Positions 22,976 to 31,505 are shown, numbered from the stretch's first letter. The stretch is 35,529 nucleotides of DNA from Gallionellaceae bacterium (GCA_004297065.1 SCUU01000139.1:1-35529); one strand, 5' to 3'. Made by a program: numbers and translations. The notes: generated by a model from the letters alone, not told the origin.

Positions 22976-24497
22976 ATCCGTGCTCCTTGAACAATGCAAT
23001 GCAGGCCTCCACCACTTGCGCGTCGTAATGCGTACCGCGGCCACGCCCGATCTCCTCCAGCGCCGCCTCCATGCCCAACCCCGGACGATAGGGACGGTGC
23101 GATGACATGGCCTCGACGATGTCCGCCACACTCAGGATACGCGCGCCCAGCAATATCTCGTCACCCTGCAAGCCCAGCGGATAACCCGAACCATCCAGAC
23201 GCTCATGGTGCTGCCATACCATCTGTGCGATCGGCCAGGAGAAATCCACCCCCTTCAGGATGTCATAACCCGCCTGAGGGTGCCTCTTGATGAGGCTGTA
23301 CTCGGCTTCGTTCAGCCGCCCCGGTTTGCTCAAGATATCCGCCGGAATGCTGATCTTGCCCAGATCATGCACTAGGCCGGCCAGATGGATCGCCTGCTGC
23401 TCGTCGGCGGTCAGTCCCATCTGCCGCGCGATCTCGCGCGCCAGTTCCGCGACCCGCACCTGATGGCCGGAGGTGTAGGGGTCGCGCATCTCGACAATAC
23501 TGGCGATGGCTTCCACTGTTTGCAGCATGTTCTTCTGCAAACGCCGCTCATGCTCGCGGTGTGCCTCGCGGAGGCGCAAGGTGATAATGCCAAACGCCAG
23601 GTCGCCCGCCATTTCTTCCAGCAAGGAGACGATCTCGGGCGTAAATGCCCCCTCCTCCACCGCATAGATCGTCAGGCATCCGAATGTCTTTCCGTCACTG
23701 CGCAAAGGCAGCGCAATACCCGACTTCACCCCGAGCTTCATGGCGTGCATGCGCCACGGCGCATAGCCCGGGTCGGCACCAAGATGATGCACTAATTGGG
23801 TTTGCCCTGTCCGTATTGCCCGGCCAGTCGGCCCCTGGCCACGCTCGACATCCGCCCAGATGATCTTCAGCGTATCCACCTCGCCCGGTTCAAAGCCACA
23901 ATGCGCCATCGGCAAGACGCTCTTATCCGCATCATCCTGCGCATAGCCCACCAGCGCGGCGCGATAGGTGCCGGTCTTCACGGCGACATCGCACATGTCC
24001 TGCAAGAGACGCCTCTCATCCTGGGCATGCAGCAAAGTCTGGTTGCTCGTGCGGATAGTATTCAGTGCATGGTTGATTTGCTGCAGTGCTGTCTGCTGTT
24101 TCCTGAATTCCGTCACATCTTCCAGGATGTGGATGCTGAATTGATACTCTTCCTGCTCATTGCGGACTGCCGCCGCAATAGAACGGTATATCCTGCCGGC
24201 GTAAAGAATCTCTTCTTCTGCATTTTCCATAGCCCGCTGACAGCAAGGCAGCGGCGCGTCCATTTTGGGGAATATTTCATAGTAAGGACGTCCGACCAAT
24301 TCTTTGAAAGTGACCCCGGCCAAGCGCTGATATGCCCGATTGGCCCGCAAAACGCGGAAATCGCGGTCATGCAGGAAGATGGGATCATCTATGGCATCCA
24401 ACGCCTTGATCCATTCAAGGTGCATCTCTTCGATCTGCTTGCGGGCACGCTCCATATCCTCCAGCATGAACAGCATGGCGACACGCTCGTCCTGCAT
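22959..24497 (-). CDS. PAS-GAF-HD-GYP c-di-GMP phosphodiesterase
   Basis: 512 residues from the ATG at 24495-24497, chosen because the longer frame overlaps the upstream gene and reads unlike protein. It opens with a coiled coil MLFMLEDMERARKQIEEMHL. Then come PAS (about 30-140), GAF (about 155-325) and HD-GYP (about 335-510). The catalytic set is complete: GHQVRVAELA, HDLGKISIPADILSKPG (near 377), KRHPQAGYDIL, HHERLDGSGYPLGLQGDEI (near 430) and ADIVEAMSSHRPYR. HD-GYP enzymes hydrolyse c-di-GMP, here probably under control of a ligand or redox signal. It starts 4 bases after the stop of the membrane protein gene, its likely partner. Confidence 0.94.
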   Translation of the reverse strand: MQDERVAMLFMLEDMERARKQIEEMHLEWIKALDAIDDPIFLHDRDFRVLRANRAYQRLAGVTFKELVGRPYYEIFPKMDAPLPCCQRAMENAEEEILYAGRIYRSIAAAVRNEQEEYQFSIHILEDVTEFRKQQTALQQINHALNTIRTSNQTLLHAQDERRLLQDMCDVAVKTGTYRAALVGYAQDDADKSVLPMAHCGFEPGEVDTLKIIWADVERGQGPTGRAIRTGQTQLVHHLGADPGYAPWRMHAMKLGVKSGIALPLRSDGKTFGCLTIYAVEEGAFTPEIVSLLEEMAGDLAFGIITLRLREAHREHERRLQKNMLQTVEAIASIVEMRDPYTSGHQVRVAELAREIARQMGLTADEQQAIHLAGLVHDLGKISIPADILSKPGRLNEAEYSLIKRHPQAGYDILKGVDFSWPIAQMVWQHHERLDGSGYPLGLQGDEILLGARILSVADIVEAMSSHRPYRPGLGMEAALEEIGRGRGTHYDAQVVEACIALFKEHGYVFPK

Positions 24498-24501
24498 GAC
24501 A

Positions 24502-24960
24502 TTATCCGGCGAGCGGCGAGCCGCGTGCCGCGACCCCCACACCGGCACCGGGCTGCGGGCGCAGGGCAGCCAGCTCATCAGATAATTCCTTTAGCCGCAA
24601 TTCGCGGCCGACAGCCACCTTCTGAAAACGCTGCAATTCGTCAAGCTGCTTTTCAAGTTTGGCCCGTGCTTGTTTACGCTCAACGAACAGGGTTCGGATA
24701 AAAATCACCCCTGCAAGTAGAAAAGCAATCGCCACGGTAGGGATGACATCGGCCAATATCTCATAGGGGATACCTTCCCATCCGAAGAAGTGGACAGCCG
24801 CATCCAGAATGCGTTTAACAGCCAGCAATAAGATCGCTATGGTAAATAACAGCCAGACACTCGTTTTACCGGTCAGCGCAATCAGGCGGATTGCCAGAAA
24901 AGCGCCGATGACAGCAAGCCCAGCACCCAGTAGATGGATGGGCAATTCGAACGGATACAT
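24502..24960 (-). CDS. Membrane sensor module with coiled coil
   Basis: 152 residues. There are three hydrophobic segments: LLGAGLAVIGAFLAIRLIAL (about 10-29), SVWLLFTIAILLLAVKRIL (about 34-52) and VIPTVAIAFLLAGVIFIRTL (about 72-91). A charged coiled coil follows, with FVERKQARAKLEKQLDELQR and VGRELRLKELSDELAAL. The last block is the same motif often found just before PAS domains in sensor proteins. The enzymatic part is missing, so the signal is probably passed to the HD-GYP protein encoded 4 bases downstream. It has AAGGGGG upstream of the ATG. The 300 bases before it hold repeats only. Confidence 0.75.
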   Translation of the reverse strand: MYPFELPIHLLGAGLAVIGAFLAIRLIALTGKTSVWLLFTIAILLLAVKRILDAAVHFFGWEGIPYEILADVIPTVAIAFLLAGVIFIRTLFVERKQARAKLEKQLDELQRFQKVAVGRELRLKELSDELAALRPQPGAGVGVAARGSPLAG

Positions 24961-25000
24961 GGCAGAGATACCCCCTTGCTTACAGGTTAGTTAGTCTTAT

Positions 25001-25300
25001 TGTGTCACAAAACAGAGTGCATTCCATCGGCCCTTGTATGCGGTAGGGAGGGGGGCGCATCTGTGTTTATCCTGGCCTGCTCCATCGGGCCGCAGGATTG
25101 CCGTGGGAGCGACCTCCCGGTCGCGATGGGTTTGGAGGTTTGCACCGAGTCGCGACCGGGAGGTCGCTCCCACATAACCGGCGACTTGGCCGGCGTCTTT
25201 TGCTGGCCTAGTGTCGCAAACCAGGCGACTTGCCGACGCTTTTTGCCGGCTTATAAGCAACCACTTGGCAACCGTCTTGTGGTTGCCAAGCGGGATGGCA
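25001..25300. repeat. Composite repeat block between membrane sensor and HDOD genes
   Basis: No gene is seen here. 25001-25120 is a repeat starting TGTGTCACAAAACAGAGTGC, also found inverted at 29693-29814. 25103-25126 and 25150-25173 form a perfect 24-bp inverted repeat with a 23-base loop, of the GTGGGAGCGACCTCCC type seen in REP sequences of other proteobacteria. 25171-25224 and 25249-25300 are two copies of the dispersed head/hairpin/tail repeat, the second ending at the HDOD stop codon. Confidence 0.8.
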
Positions 25301-25301
25301 C

Positions 25302-26147
25302 TCAATGAGGCTTACTCAGGTCGCACACAGTGCCCGCATCGGCACCGACCATGACCATGACCTGTTCGGGTTTCACGCGCAGTAATTCGGCAATATCTTT
25401 GTAATCGTCCGGCAATGCCGCATCGTCCCAGCCGTTGGCGGAATGGCGCGCGAGATTGACCGCACAAACGACATTGCGCACGCGTTGCTGGTTGCCGCAT
25501 GCGTCGTCCATCAGGGTCAACAACAATTCGGGCAGTTCCCATTTTTTGACCAACTGCTTTTGCATATCCGACAGGTTGAAACCGAATACCTGTTCTTGCG
25601 CCGCCTTGGTACGCAGTGTTTTGTCCTCTTGCTGCATCGCCCGGATTTTGAGCATCTCTTGCGGGGCGAAACACCACATCACCATTTCGGCGAGGTCGTG
25701 CAGCAAGGCGGCGATGCGTATCTCTTCGTAGTGCAGATCGCTCAGGCGGACAGCCCAGTCGTAAGCATATTCGGAAGCCCGGTGCGAACGGTGAATCACA
25801 TGCAGCAACTGGATGAGCGCATCCATCTGGCCTTGCATGGCGTCCTGCACGAGGGGTCGTGCGGGAGTTTTGTCGAAGAAAGCATCCACGCCCATCATGA
25901 TGAGCGCTTGTTCCACTTGAACCACTTCATGTATCTGGCTGCGGCGTTTGTGCGCCTGCAGGTAGCGCAGCACCTTGACGGTCATCATCGGATCGACCGC
26001 GATCACTTGCGCCACAGCGCGTGCGCTGAGTTTGTTCTGGTCTTCGCGCAGCGTCGCCAGATCGCGTGCCGTTTGCTTCAGCACAGGAATATCGGCCTGG
26101 CTGAGATAGCTTACCCAGTGATCCAATCCTTTGGTTTCTTGCTGCAT
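25302..26147 (-). CDS. HDOD-domain signalling protein
   Basis: 281 residues from the ATG at 26145-26147, which follows a G-rich stretch; the 40 codons before do not look like coding. It carries the HDOD fold, a non-enzymatic relative of HD phosphohydrolases: VIAVDPMMTVKVLRYLQAHK (about 48-67), VVQVEQALIMMGVDAFFDK, then IRIAALLHDLAEMVMWCF and VFGFNLSDMQKQLVKKWELP. It keeps only HD in HDLAE, so catalysis is not expected. Such proteins are common in signalling networks of aquatic betaproteobacteria and often go with c-di-GMP proteins, as here. The gene stands alone on its strand between a repeat block and arnD. Confidence 0.88.
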   Translation of the reverse strand: MQQETKGLDHWVSYLSQADIPVLKQTARDLATLREDQNKLSARAVAQVIAVDPMMTVKVLRYLQAHKRRSQIHEVVQVEQALIMMGVDAFFDKTPARPLVQDAMQGQMDALIQLLHVIHRSHRASEYAYDWAVRLSDLHYEEIRIAALLHDLAEMVMWCFAPQEMLKIRAMQQEDKTLRTKAAQEQVFGFNLSDMQKQLVKKWELPELLLTLMDDACGNQQRVRNVVCAVNLARHSANGWDDAALPDDYKDIAELLRVKPEQVMVMVGADAGTVCDLSKPH

Positions 26148-26208
26148 AGCACCCCCCAACAAAGCGACCCGGCAAATTTCTTCGATGCCGCACGGAAAAT
26201 CTTGAGGC

Positions 26209-27099
26209 TCAGGCCTGAACTGCCAACATGCCCGCATGCCTGTCCATCGCAGCCATTCTAACCTCATGTCGCGGCAAAGTGTCCGTGATGCCTTGCAGAT
26301 ATTGCCGCAACGAGACTAAATCGTAGCCTTGCGCTTTCCATCCCGACAGCAGTTGCTCGAACACGGGCAGCCATTTCCCGCCTTCCAGTTCGGCGCGCAA
26401 AGTAAACACATGCCCGCTGTCGCGCGGGGTCGCAGTCAATTCCAACAGGCGCTGCGCCACGTTTTCCAGCGTGATGCCGTCACGCCCGATGAGTTCATCC
26501 AGGGTGGGCAAAGTGGTGGGCAACTGCGGGCAGGCGATAATTTCGGCGTCCCATGTCGGTATGAACGGATGCGTGCCGCGCGTATCGGATGCGTAGTCGA
26601 AACCCAAACGCTGGGTGAGCCGCAGGGCGTCGCGATTCAATTGCCAACCGGCCGCAGCATAGGATTTCGGCGCTGCACCGAATATCTCGGTATAGCGCCC
26701 GACAGCCAGTTGCATCTCGCGCCGCGTCCATTCTGCATCCGCACGCGCTGCACGATCCTGCCAGCGGACGTTGTCGTAACCATGGATACCGGCCTCGTAA
26801 CCGGCGTCGCGTACTCCGCGCATAATGTCCGCGCAGCTGCGCCCGATGTCTGGCGCGGGCAGCAAGGTCCCGTACAGCAAGGTCTTGATGCCGTAATGTT
26901 CAAGCGGGGAAATACGCGATGCCTTGTCCAGAAAACCGCGCCGGAAGATGCGCCTGATGGCGCGTCCGCTGCGGTCGGGACCGAGCGTGAAAAAGAAGCT
27001 GGCTTGTGCGCCGTGGCGTTTGAGTGCATCGAGCAAACGCGGCACGCCCTCGCGTGTGCCGCGATAAGTATCCACATCAATTTTTAAAGCGAGTTTCAT
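26209..27099 (-). CDS. arnD: ArnD-like polysaccharide deacetylase
   Basis: 296 residues from the ATG at 27097-27099. Starting LALKIDVDTYRGTREGVPRL, it matches the family start of ArnD, the deformylase that acts on undecaprenyl-phospho-4-deoxy-4-formamido-arabinose, and its relative NaxD, which removes acetyl from undecaprenyl-phospho-GalNAc. The NodB-type fold is seen in IDVDT, GAQASFFFTLGPDRSG, AGYEAGIHGYDNVRW (metal-site HGYD) and SYAAAGWQLN. No other arn gene is present, so the substrate sugar is open. The start overlaps the PAP2 stop by ATGA, so the two are coupled. It is the last gene of the GT39-PAP2-arnD operon, probably working on an undecaprenyl-linked sugar for envelope modification. 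Confidence 0.88.
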   Translation of the reverse strand: MKLALKIDVDTYRGTREGVPRLLDALKRHGAQASFFFTLGPDRSGRAIRRIFRRGFLDKASRISPLEHYGIKTLLYGTLLPAPDIGRSCADIMRGVRDAGYEAGIHGYDNVRWQDRAARADAEWTRREMQLAVGRYTEIFGAAPKSYAAAGWQLNRDALRLTQRLGFDYASDTRGTHPFIPTWDAEIIACPQLPTTLPTLDELIGRDGITLENVAQRLLELTATPRDSGHVFTLRAELEGGKWLPVFEQLLSGWKAQGYDLVSLRQYLQGITDTLPRHEVRMAAMDRHAGMLAVQA

Positions 27100-27923
27100 A
27101 TCCATCGACTACCCAAATTAAACAAACGGTATTGCCCTTTGAGCGACCAGCCCAGGCAGGCCGCACTGACGGCGAACTGGAGCCACCATGTTCCGGGAAA
27201 CCCGTTGTCGTAATAGAGCACGACCCAGAACGCCAGCAGCGTAAACAACACCGCCAGCACGCGCTGGAACCCGATATTCAAACCGGCTTGCCAGCGCCGC
27301 CCCAGCCAGACCCCGGCTAGCGCCGAAAGCCAGCCGCCGAACATGCCGCCCAGTACATCCAGCGGCCAATGCACGCCGCACGCGATGCGCGAAAGCCCGA
27401 CGAGCAGCGCCAGCAGCAACATGAGCAACTTGAGCCTATCGCTCAATTGCTGCACACAAACCAGCCCCGCCAGCACGAAAATCGTCGTGGTATGACCGGA
27501 AGGGAAGGAATTGTGCTCGAACATCGGCCCGATGAGGTGGAAGCTGCCCTCGGGCAAGACTGCCGGGGGGCGCAGCGATGAGAACAGCGCCTTCATTCCG
27601 TGCGACCAGAACGATGCAAACACCGCCGCCAGGACGAACTGCCAAGCCAGATCGGGACGCCGTCCCAGCAACGGCAGCAAGAACATCAACGCGAGAGAAG
27701 TATCGCCCAGCACCGTGAGGTGGCTCCACCATGTGTCGCCGGCTTGCGCCATGAAACGGTTCAACCACTCGAACAGCGCCACATTGCCCCCTGTCGCGAG
27801 CAACAGCGCTATAGCCGACAAGGCGAACAATGGCACGCCCCATGTCCAGGCGGTAAACGGCAATGCGGCAGTTGCAGGGGGAGACGGCGCGGCGGGTTTA
27901 GTTTCTAAATCCATGACAGGCAT
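27096..27923 (-). CDS. PAP2-family membrane phosphatase
   Basis: 275 residues from the ATG at 27921-27923; an ATG three codons on (27914) is equally possible. All three PAP2 motifs are present: KALFSSLRP (KxxxxxxRP), FPSGHTTT, and SRIACGVHWPLDVLGG. Several membrane segments surround them (VPLFALSAIALLLATGG, LTVLGDTSLALMFLLPLLG, LLMLLLALLVGLSR). Family members remove or transfer phosphate from lipid carriers such as undecaprenyl diphosphate or lipid A. The gene start lies inside the end of the glycosyltransferase gene (about 26 bases overlap) and its stop overlaps arnD, so all three are tightly coupled. Confidence 0.92.
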   Translation of the reverse strand: MPVMDLETKPAAPSPPATAALPFTAWTWGVPLFALSAIALLLATGGNVALFEWLNRFMAQAGDTWWSHLTVLGDTSLALMFLLPLLGRRPDLAWQFVLAAVFASFWSHGMKALFSSLRPPAVLPEGSFHLIGPMFEHNSFPSGHTTTIFVLAGLVCVQQLSDRLKLLMLLLALLVGLSRIACGVHWPLDVLGGMFGGWLSALAGVWLGRRWQAGLNIGFQRVLAVLFTLLAFWVVLYYDNGFPGTWWLQFAVSAACLGWSLKGQYRLFNLGSRWI

Positions 27924-29370
27924 AAAAAGAAAAGGTGGAAAGCAGATGCCCATGCGAACTGACGGGCAGACTATCACGCAGTTCGCACGCGGTAAACTGA
28001 CCTGCGCCGCCTGTGGCAGGTTGCGCGCGCTGATCCGGCCACAGCACGAGTATGCCGCGCGCGCCATTTTGCGGCGAGCCGAACCACAGGTCGAACTGGT
28101 CGTAACGCGTATCCGTAACCTGCACCGTAGAGGGGCGTGCGTACCATGCCAGGCGGCTGGCGTAGGTCCAGTTACCGGTAAACAACAACGGCGCAGATTC
28201 CCCTTGTTCGGCCCCCATCTGCGCCCGCAGTTGTCCGGCGCGCTGCGCTGCCTGTTCCCAGCCGTACAGGTCGCGCAACGGATTGCCGTTGTCGTTGAAG
28301 GGCAGCCAGGGCGAGAGAAATTCGCTGAAGATCAACGCGATTACCGCCACGGAATAGACCATGGCACTGCCTATACCGATACGCACCCAACGCAGTTGCC
28401 AATGGCGATGCAGCCAATACGCGATGAGCGGTGTCAGCCCGGCCCAGCCCAGCGCGGTCCAATGCGGCAGCGTCATCTCGAAACCTCCCCCCCAGCCGAA
28501 CAGCAGCAACACCGGCAACGCCAGCGCCAGACATAACCACACCCCGCGTTCGCGCCACCGCCGCAAGCCCGCCGCCAAGGCGATCAAGCCGAATACGAAC
28601 AGCCCCGGCCCATAAGCCAGCAACTGCGCGCCCTCGGATGCCAGAAAGCGCTTCCACTCCCAATGCGGCTTGCCCGCACCGTGATGCAATTGATACGCGA
28701 ACGAAAGCCAGTCGTGGCGATAGTTCCAATACAGGATGGGGAAAATCAGCACGAAGGCCACGAGCACGGCCAGCCAGGGCCACGGGCTGCGCAACTGCCG
28801 CCACTGTTTGCCCAGCGTCAGTGCCAGCACCACCGTCGCGAGCAAAGTAATGGCGGTGTATTTCGACAGTGCCGCCAGCCCCAGCAACACACCCAGCCAC
28901 AGCCACCACCGCACACGACCTTGCACCACGATGCCGTGCAACACCCGCAACACCAGCAGACCGAGCAACAATAAGGGTGTATCCGGCAACATGGCCAGGC
29001 CGACCAGTTGCAACATCGCGCCGGAATACAACAGCGCAACGCCGGTGAATCCCAGCCAAGGCGTTTCGTGCGGAAACAGGGTAAGGGTCACGCGGTACAG
29101 CACCCAGCCCGTGCAGGCGAACAAAGTTATCGGCAGCACGCGCAGCGCCAGATTCGAATCGCCGAACAGCAAGGCTAAAGCTTGCAACCAACCGATCAAC
29201 GGGGGATGGTCGAAATAGCTCCAGTCGGGATGCAGGCCGTACAGCGCATAGTGCGCCTCGTCCACACTCAGCCCCACGCTGTTGGCAGAGAGCAAGCGCA
29301 ACAGCGCGGTTGCAGCAATCAGCAGCAGCGTGGCTTGCGACGGGGTGAGACGCTTAAAGTGATTGAGCAT
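27898..29370 (-). CDS. GT39/ArnT-like membrane glycosyltransferase
   Basis: 490 residues from the ATG at 29368-29370; the 31 codons before it come from repeat DNA (29394-29458). A polytopic membrane protein of the PMT_2/GT39-GT83 type: the first periplasmic loop has the metal/catalytic acid motif SVDEAHYALYG and FDHPPLIGWLQAL, followed by about ten hydrophobic helices. The C-terminal 120 residues form a periplasmic domain (FTGNWTYASRLAWYARPSTV). Such enzymes move a sugar from an undecaprenyl-phosphate carrier to lipid A or protein. With ArnD and PAP2 behind it, transfer of an amino sugar to lipid A is a fair guess, as in the Ara4N or galactosamine pathways, but the acceptor is not known. It opens the operon, with a repeat-rich leader. 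Confidence 0.9.
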   Translation of the reverse strand: MLNHFKRLTPSQATLLLIAATALLRLLSANSVGLSVDEAHYALYGLHPDWSYFDHPPLIGWLQALALLFGDSNLALRVLPITLFACTGWVLYRVTLTLFPHETPWLGFTGVALLYSGAMLQLVGLAMLPDTPLLLLGLLVLRVLHGIVVQGRVRWWLWLGVLLGLAALSKYTAITLLATVVLALTLGKQWRQLRSPWPWLAVLVAFVLIFPILYWNYRHDWLSFAYQLHHGAGKPHWEWKRFLASEGAQLLAYGPGLFVFGLIALAAGLRRWRERGVWLCLALALPVLLLFGWGGGFEMTLPHWTALGWAGLTPLIAYWLHRHWQLRWVRIGIGSAMVYSVAVIALIFSEFLSPWLPFNDNGNPLRDLYGWEQAAQRAGQLRAQMGAEQGESAPLLFTGNWTYASRLAWYARPSTVQVTDTRYDQFDLWFGSPQNGARGILVLWPDQRAQPATGGAGQFTACELRDSLPVSSHGHLLSTFSFYACHGFRN

Positions 29371-29393
29371 GAAAGAATTTGAAAACCTTATCC

Positions 29394-29898
29394 GCATAAC
29401 CAGCAACTTGGTTGGCGATTTTGCCAACCTTAGTCGAATGGCTAGTGGCTCCATCAGATTCACGCAAATTTTGTGACGGCTTGTATTGGGCTATCTGCCA
29501 ACAAATCATTGGGCTTGCATTTCGGTTTTGCATTTTAATCTGTGAAATCTGCGCAATCTGGTGAAACTACTAGCCTTACTGTGTCACAAAAAAACAGCTC
29601 AAATCACCAATTATCCTATTGCCCATGGAACTGCCGATGCGGCAACTAGCCATTCCGCCAAGCCCCAAAGTACGGGGCAAGCGGCTGGTTATGTGGGAGC
29701 GACCTCCCACAACAATCCTGCGGCCTGATGGAGTAGGCCAGGATAAACACAGATGCAACACCCACCCCCTACCGCATACCAGGGACGAGGGAATGCACTC
29801 TGTTTTGTGACACGGGACTAGCCCATCCACTAAGCCAGCACACCCCACCCGCCGTTGGCGGGCAGAGTACAAGAGCGGGCAAGTGGCTGCTTATGCGG
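29394..29898. repeat. Repeat cluster between the GT39 operon and xseA
   Basis: The 571 bases from 29371 to 29941 hold no gene. In order: a plus-strand head/hairpin/tail repeat (29394-29458) with stem GGTTGGC/GCCAACC; AT-rich DNA (29460-29575); TGTCACAAAA fragment (29582); an inverted head/hairpin/tail copy (29621-29693) with stem CCCC/GGGG; an inverted copy of the 25001-25120 repeat (29693-29814), in which the 24-bp palindrome is shrunk to GTGGGAGCGACCTCCCAC; and a third inverted copy (29816-29898) whose hairpin module equals that in MITE copy 1. Confidence 0.8.
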
Positions 29899-29941
29899 AC
29901 AAAGGTTTTTGAGGCGGGAATTCTATCGCAAAACACCACTC

Positions 29942-31288
29942 TCAATTGCCGCCCGTTTCCTTCACCTCGGTGCGCGCCCAGCCCTGCGCGAACGTCACGT
30001 CCAACCGCGTGCCCAATGCGACTTGCGCGCTATCCACCACGATCTTGCCCCGCTCATCGCGCACCATGCTATAGCCGCGCGCCAATACCTGCCTGGGGTC
30101 GAGGTGCTGCAAGTGCTGTTGCAGTGTGGTGAGGTGCAGCGCATGCCGCTCCAGATTGTGCGCCATCACCTCGTGCAAGCGGCGCGCATAACCCGCATGG
30201 CGCATTTGCAGTTCCGCCACACCGGGAGAGACCGCACGCAAACGCTGGCGCAATGCCTGCCAGCGCCACTGCTGGTGCTGCACGCTATAGGCATGCGCAT
30301 GGCGCAAGCGTTGCTGCAACTGCTCCAGATGCTGGCGTTGCTGCTGCATGCGCTGCGCCGGATGCACCAGGCGCCGCTGCAAATAATCCAGTTGCTGCAT
30401 GGCTTGCTCGAAGCGGCGCAGGGAAGCGCGCGCCAAACGGCGGGCGCTGTGCTGCAAGCGCTGCCCCAGTTCCGCGCCGTCCGGCACGGCGGCTTGCGCG
30501 GCGGCGGTGGGCGTGGCGGCGCGCAGATCGGCCACGAAATCGGCAATGGTAAAGTCGGTCTCGTGCCCCACCCCGCTCACCACCGGAATGCGGCTGGCCG
30601 CAATCGCGCGCGCCACGACTTCTTCGTTGAACGCCCACAAATCCTCGATACTGCCGCCGCCGCGACACACGATCAGCGTGTCGCATTCGCCGCGCCCGTT
30701 CGCCGCGCGGATGGCGGCGGCAATCTTCTGCCCAGCCCCTTCGCCCTGCACCGGCGTGGGATACAGCACCACCGGAATGCCGGGCATGCGGTTCGCCAGG
30801 GTACGCAGCACATCGCGCAACGCCGCCGCCTGCGGCGAGGTCACGATACCGATCTGGCGCGGCAAGTACGGCAAGGCGCGCTTGCGCCCCTCCTCGAACA
30901 AGCCTTCCTGCTCCAGTTTACGCTTGAGCTTTTCAAACGCTTCGTATAGCGCCCCCAAGCCCGCCGGGCGCATTTTCTCCAAACCCAACTGAAAGTCGCC
31001 GCGGGCCTCATACAGCGTCGGCAAGGCCAATACTTCCACCCGCATTCCATTCGCGGGCTTGAAATCCAGATATTGGCTCTTGTGCCGGAACATCACACAG
31101 CGCACCTGCGCCGCTTCGTCCTTCAAGGAAAAATACCAATGCCCCGAAGACGCATGCACAAAATTGGAAATTTCGCCGCGCACCCACAACAGAGGCAAGC
31201 CGTTTTCCAACAATTGTTTAGCTGCAAAATTCAATTCGCGCACGCTAAAAACCCGGCTCTTTTCGTTCGCAACTAGTCCCAAAGACAT
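29942..31288 (-). CDS. xseA: Exodeoxyribonuclease VII large subunit
   Basis: 448 residues from the ATG at 31286-31288, chosen because SRVFSVRELNFAAKQLLENG is the family start. The N-terminal OB fold has LPLLWVRGEISNF and SGHWYFSLKDEAAQVRCVMF. The catalytic region has TSPQAAALRDVL, LIVCRGGGSIEDLWAFNEE, PVVSGVGHETDFTIADFVAD and RAATPTAAAQ. A long glutamine- and arginine-rich coiled coil (about 285-400) precedes ARGYSMVRDERGKIV. With XseB, not in this window, it degrades single-stranded DNA in both directions. It is divergent from exbB, with 346 bases between that hold DnaA-box-like sites. Confidence 0.95.
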   Translation of the reverse strand: MSLGLVANEKSRVFSVRELNFAAKQLLENGLPLLWVRGEISNFVHASSGHWYFSLKDEAAQVRCVMFRHKSQYLDFKPANGMRVEVLALPTLYEARGDFQLGLEKMRPAGLGALYEAFEKLKRKLEQEGLFEEGRKRALPYLPRQIGIVTSPQAAALRDVLRTLANRMPGIPVVLYPTPVQGEGAGQKIAAAIRAANGRGECDTLIVCRGGGSIEDLWAFNEEVVARAIAASRIPVVSGVGHETDFTIADFVADLRAATPTAAAQAAVPDGAELGQRLQHSARRLARASLRRFEQAMQQLDYLQRRLVHPAQRMQQQRQHLEQLQQRLRHAHAYSVQHQQWRWQALRQRLRAVSPGVAELQMRHAGYARRLHEVMAHNLERHALHLTTLQQHLQHLDPRQVLARGYSMVRDERGKIVVDSAQVALGTRLDVTFAQGWARTEVKETGGN

Positions 31289-31470
31289 ATTGACAATCCC
31301 AAATAATGCACAACCCCAGCATTGACGCCACTTGGCGCGGTAAAACCCCATCAAGATCGCGCAAGACTACAGCAACTCATTGTTTTTAATGAAATTAATA
31401 AAAGTGCAAAAATTAGGCAGCAGCACAAAAACTGTTATTGGCTCAAGGGCTAAGCTCCGTTCCGCAGCAA

Positions 31471-31505
31471 TCATCCACAAAGTTATCCACAGATTTTGTG
31501 CATAA
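31471..31505. promoter_or_regulatory. Cluster of three DnaA-box-like sequences
   Basis: TCATCCACA (31471-31479), the perfect box TTATCCACA (31483-31491) and TTATGCACA on the minus strand (31497-31505), followed by A/T-rich DNA (31502-31515), with another A/T-rich stretch at 31379-31440. This is the only notable content of the xseA-exbB gap (31289-31634). It could be a DnaA-controlled promoter or a titration site. Confidence 0.4.

Noticed and set aside
22959-24578. Start of the HD-GYP protein at 24578
   Set aside because: This would overlap the upstream membrane protein gene by about 77 bases, and the added residues are Pro/Arg/Trp-rich and unlike the family.
28172-29191. 339-codon minus-strand ORF within the GT39 gene
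   Set aside because: Alternative frame of a gene whose membrane segments and motifs are clear; the product is low-complexity Ala/Gly/Arg.
25001-29898. CRISPR array
   Set aside because: The repeats are few, of mixed orientation and uneven spacing, with no uniform spacers and no cas genes.
31471-31505. Chromosome replication origin
   Set aside because: Only three box-like sites, no 13-mer array, and neither dnaA, dnaN, rpmH nor mnmG is near.
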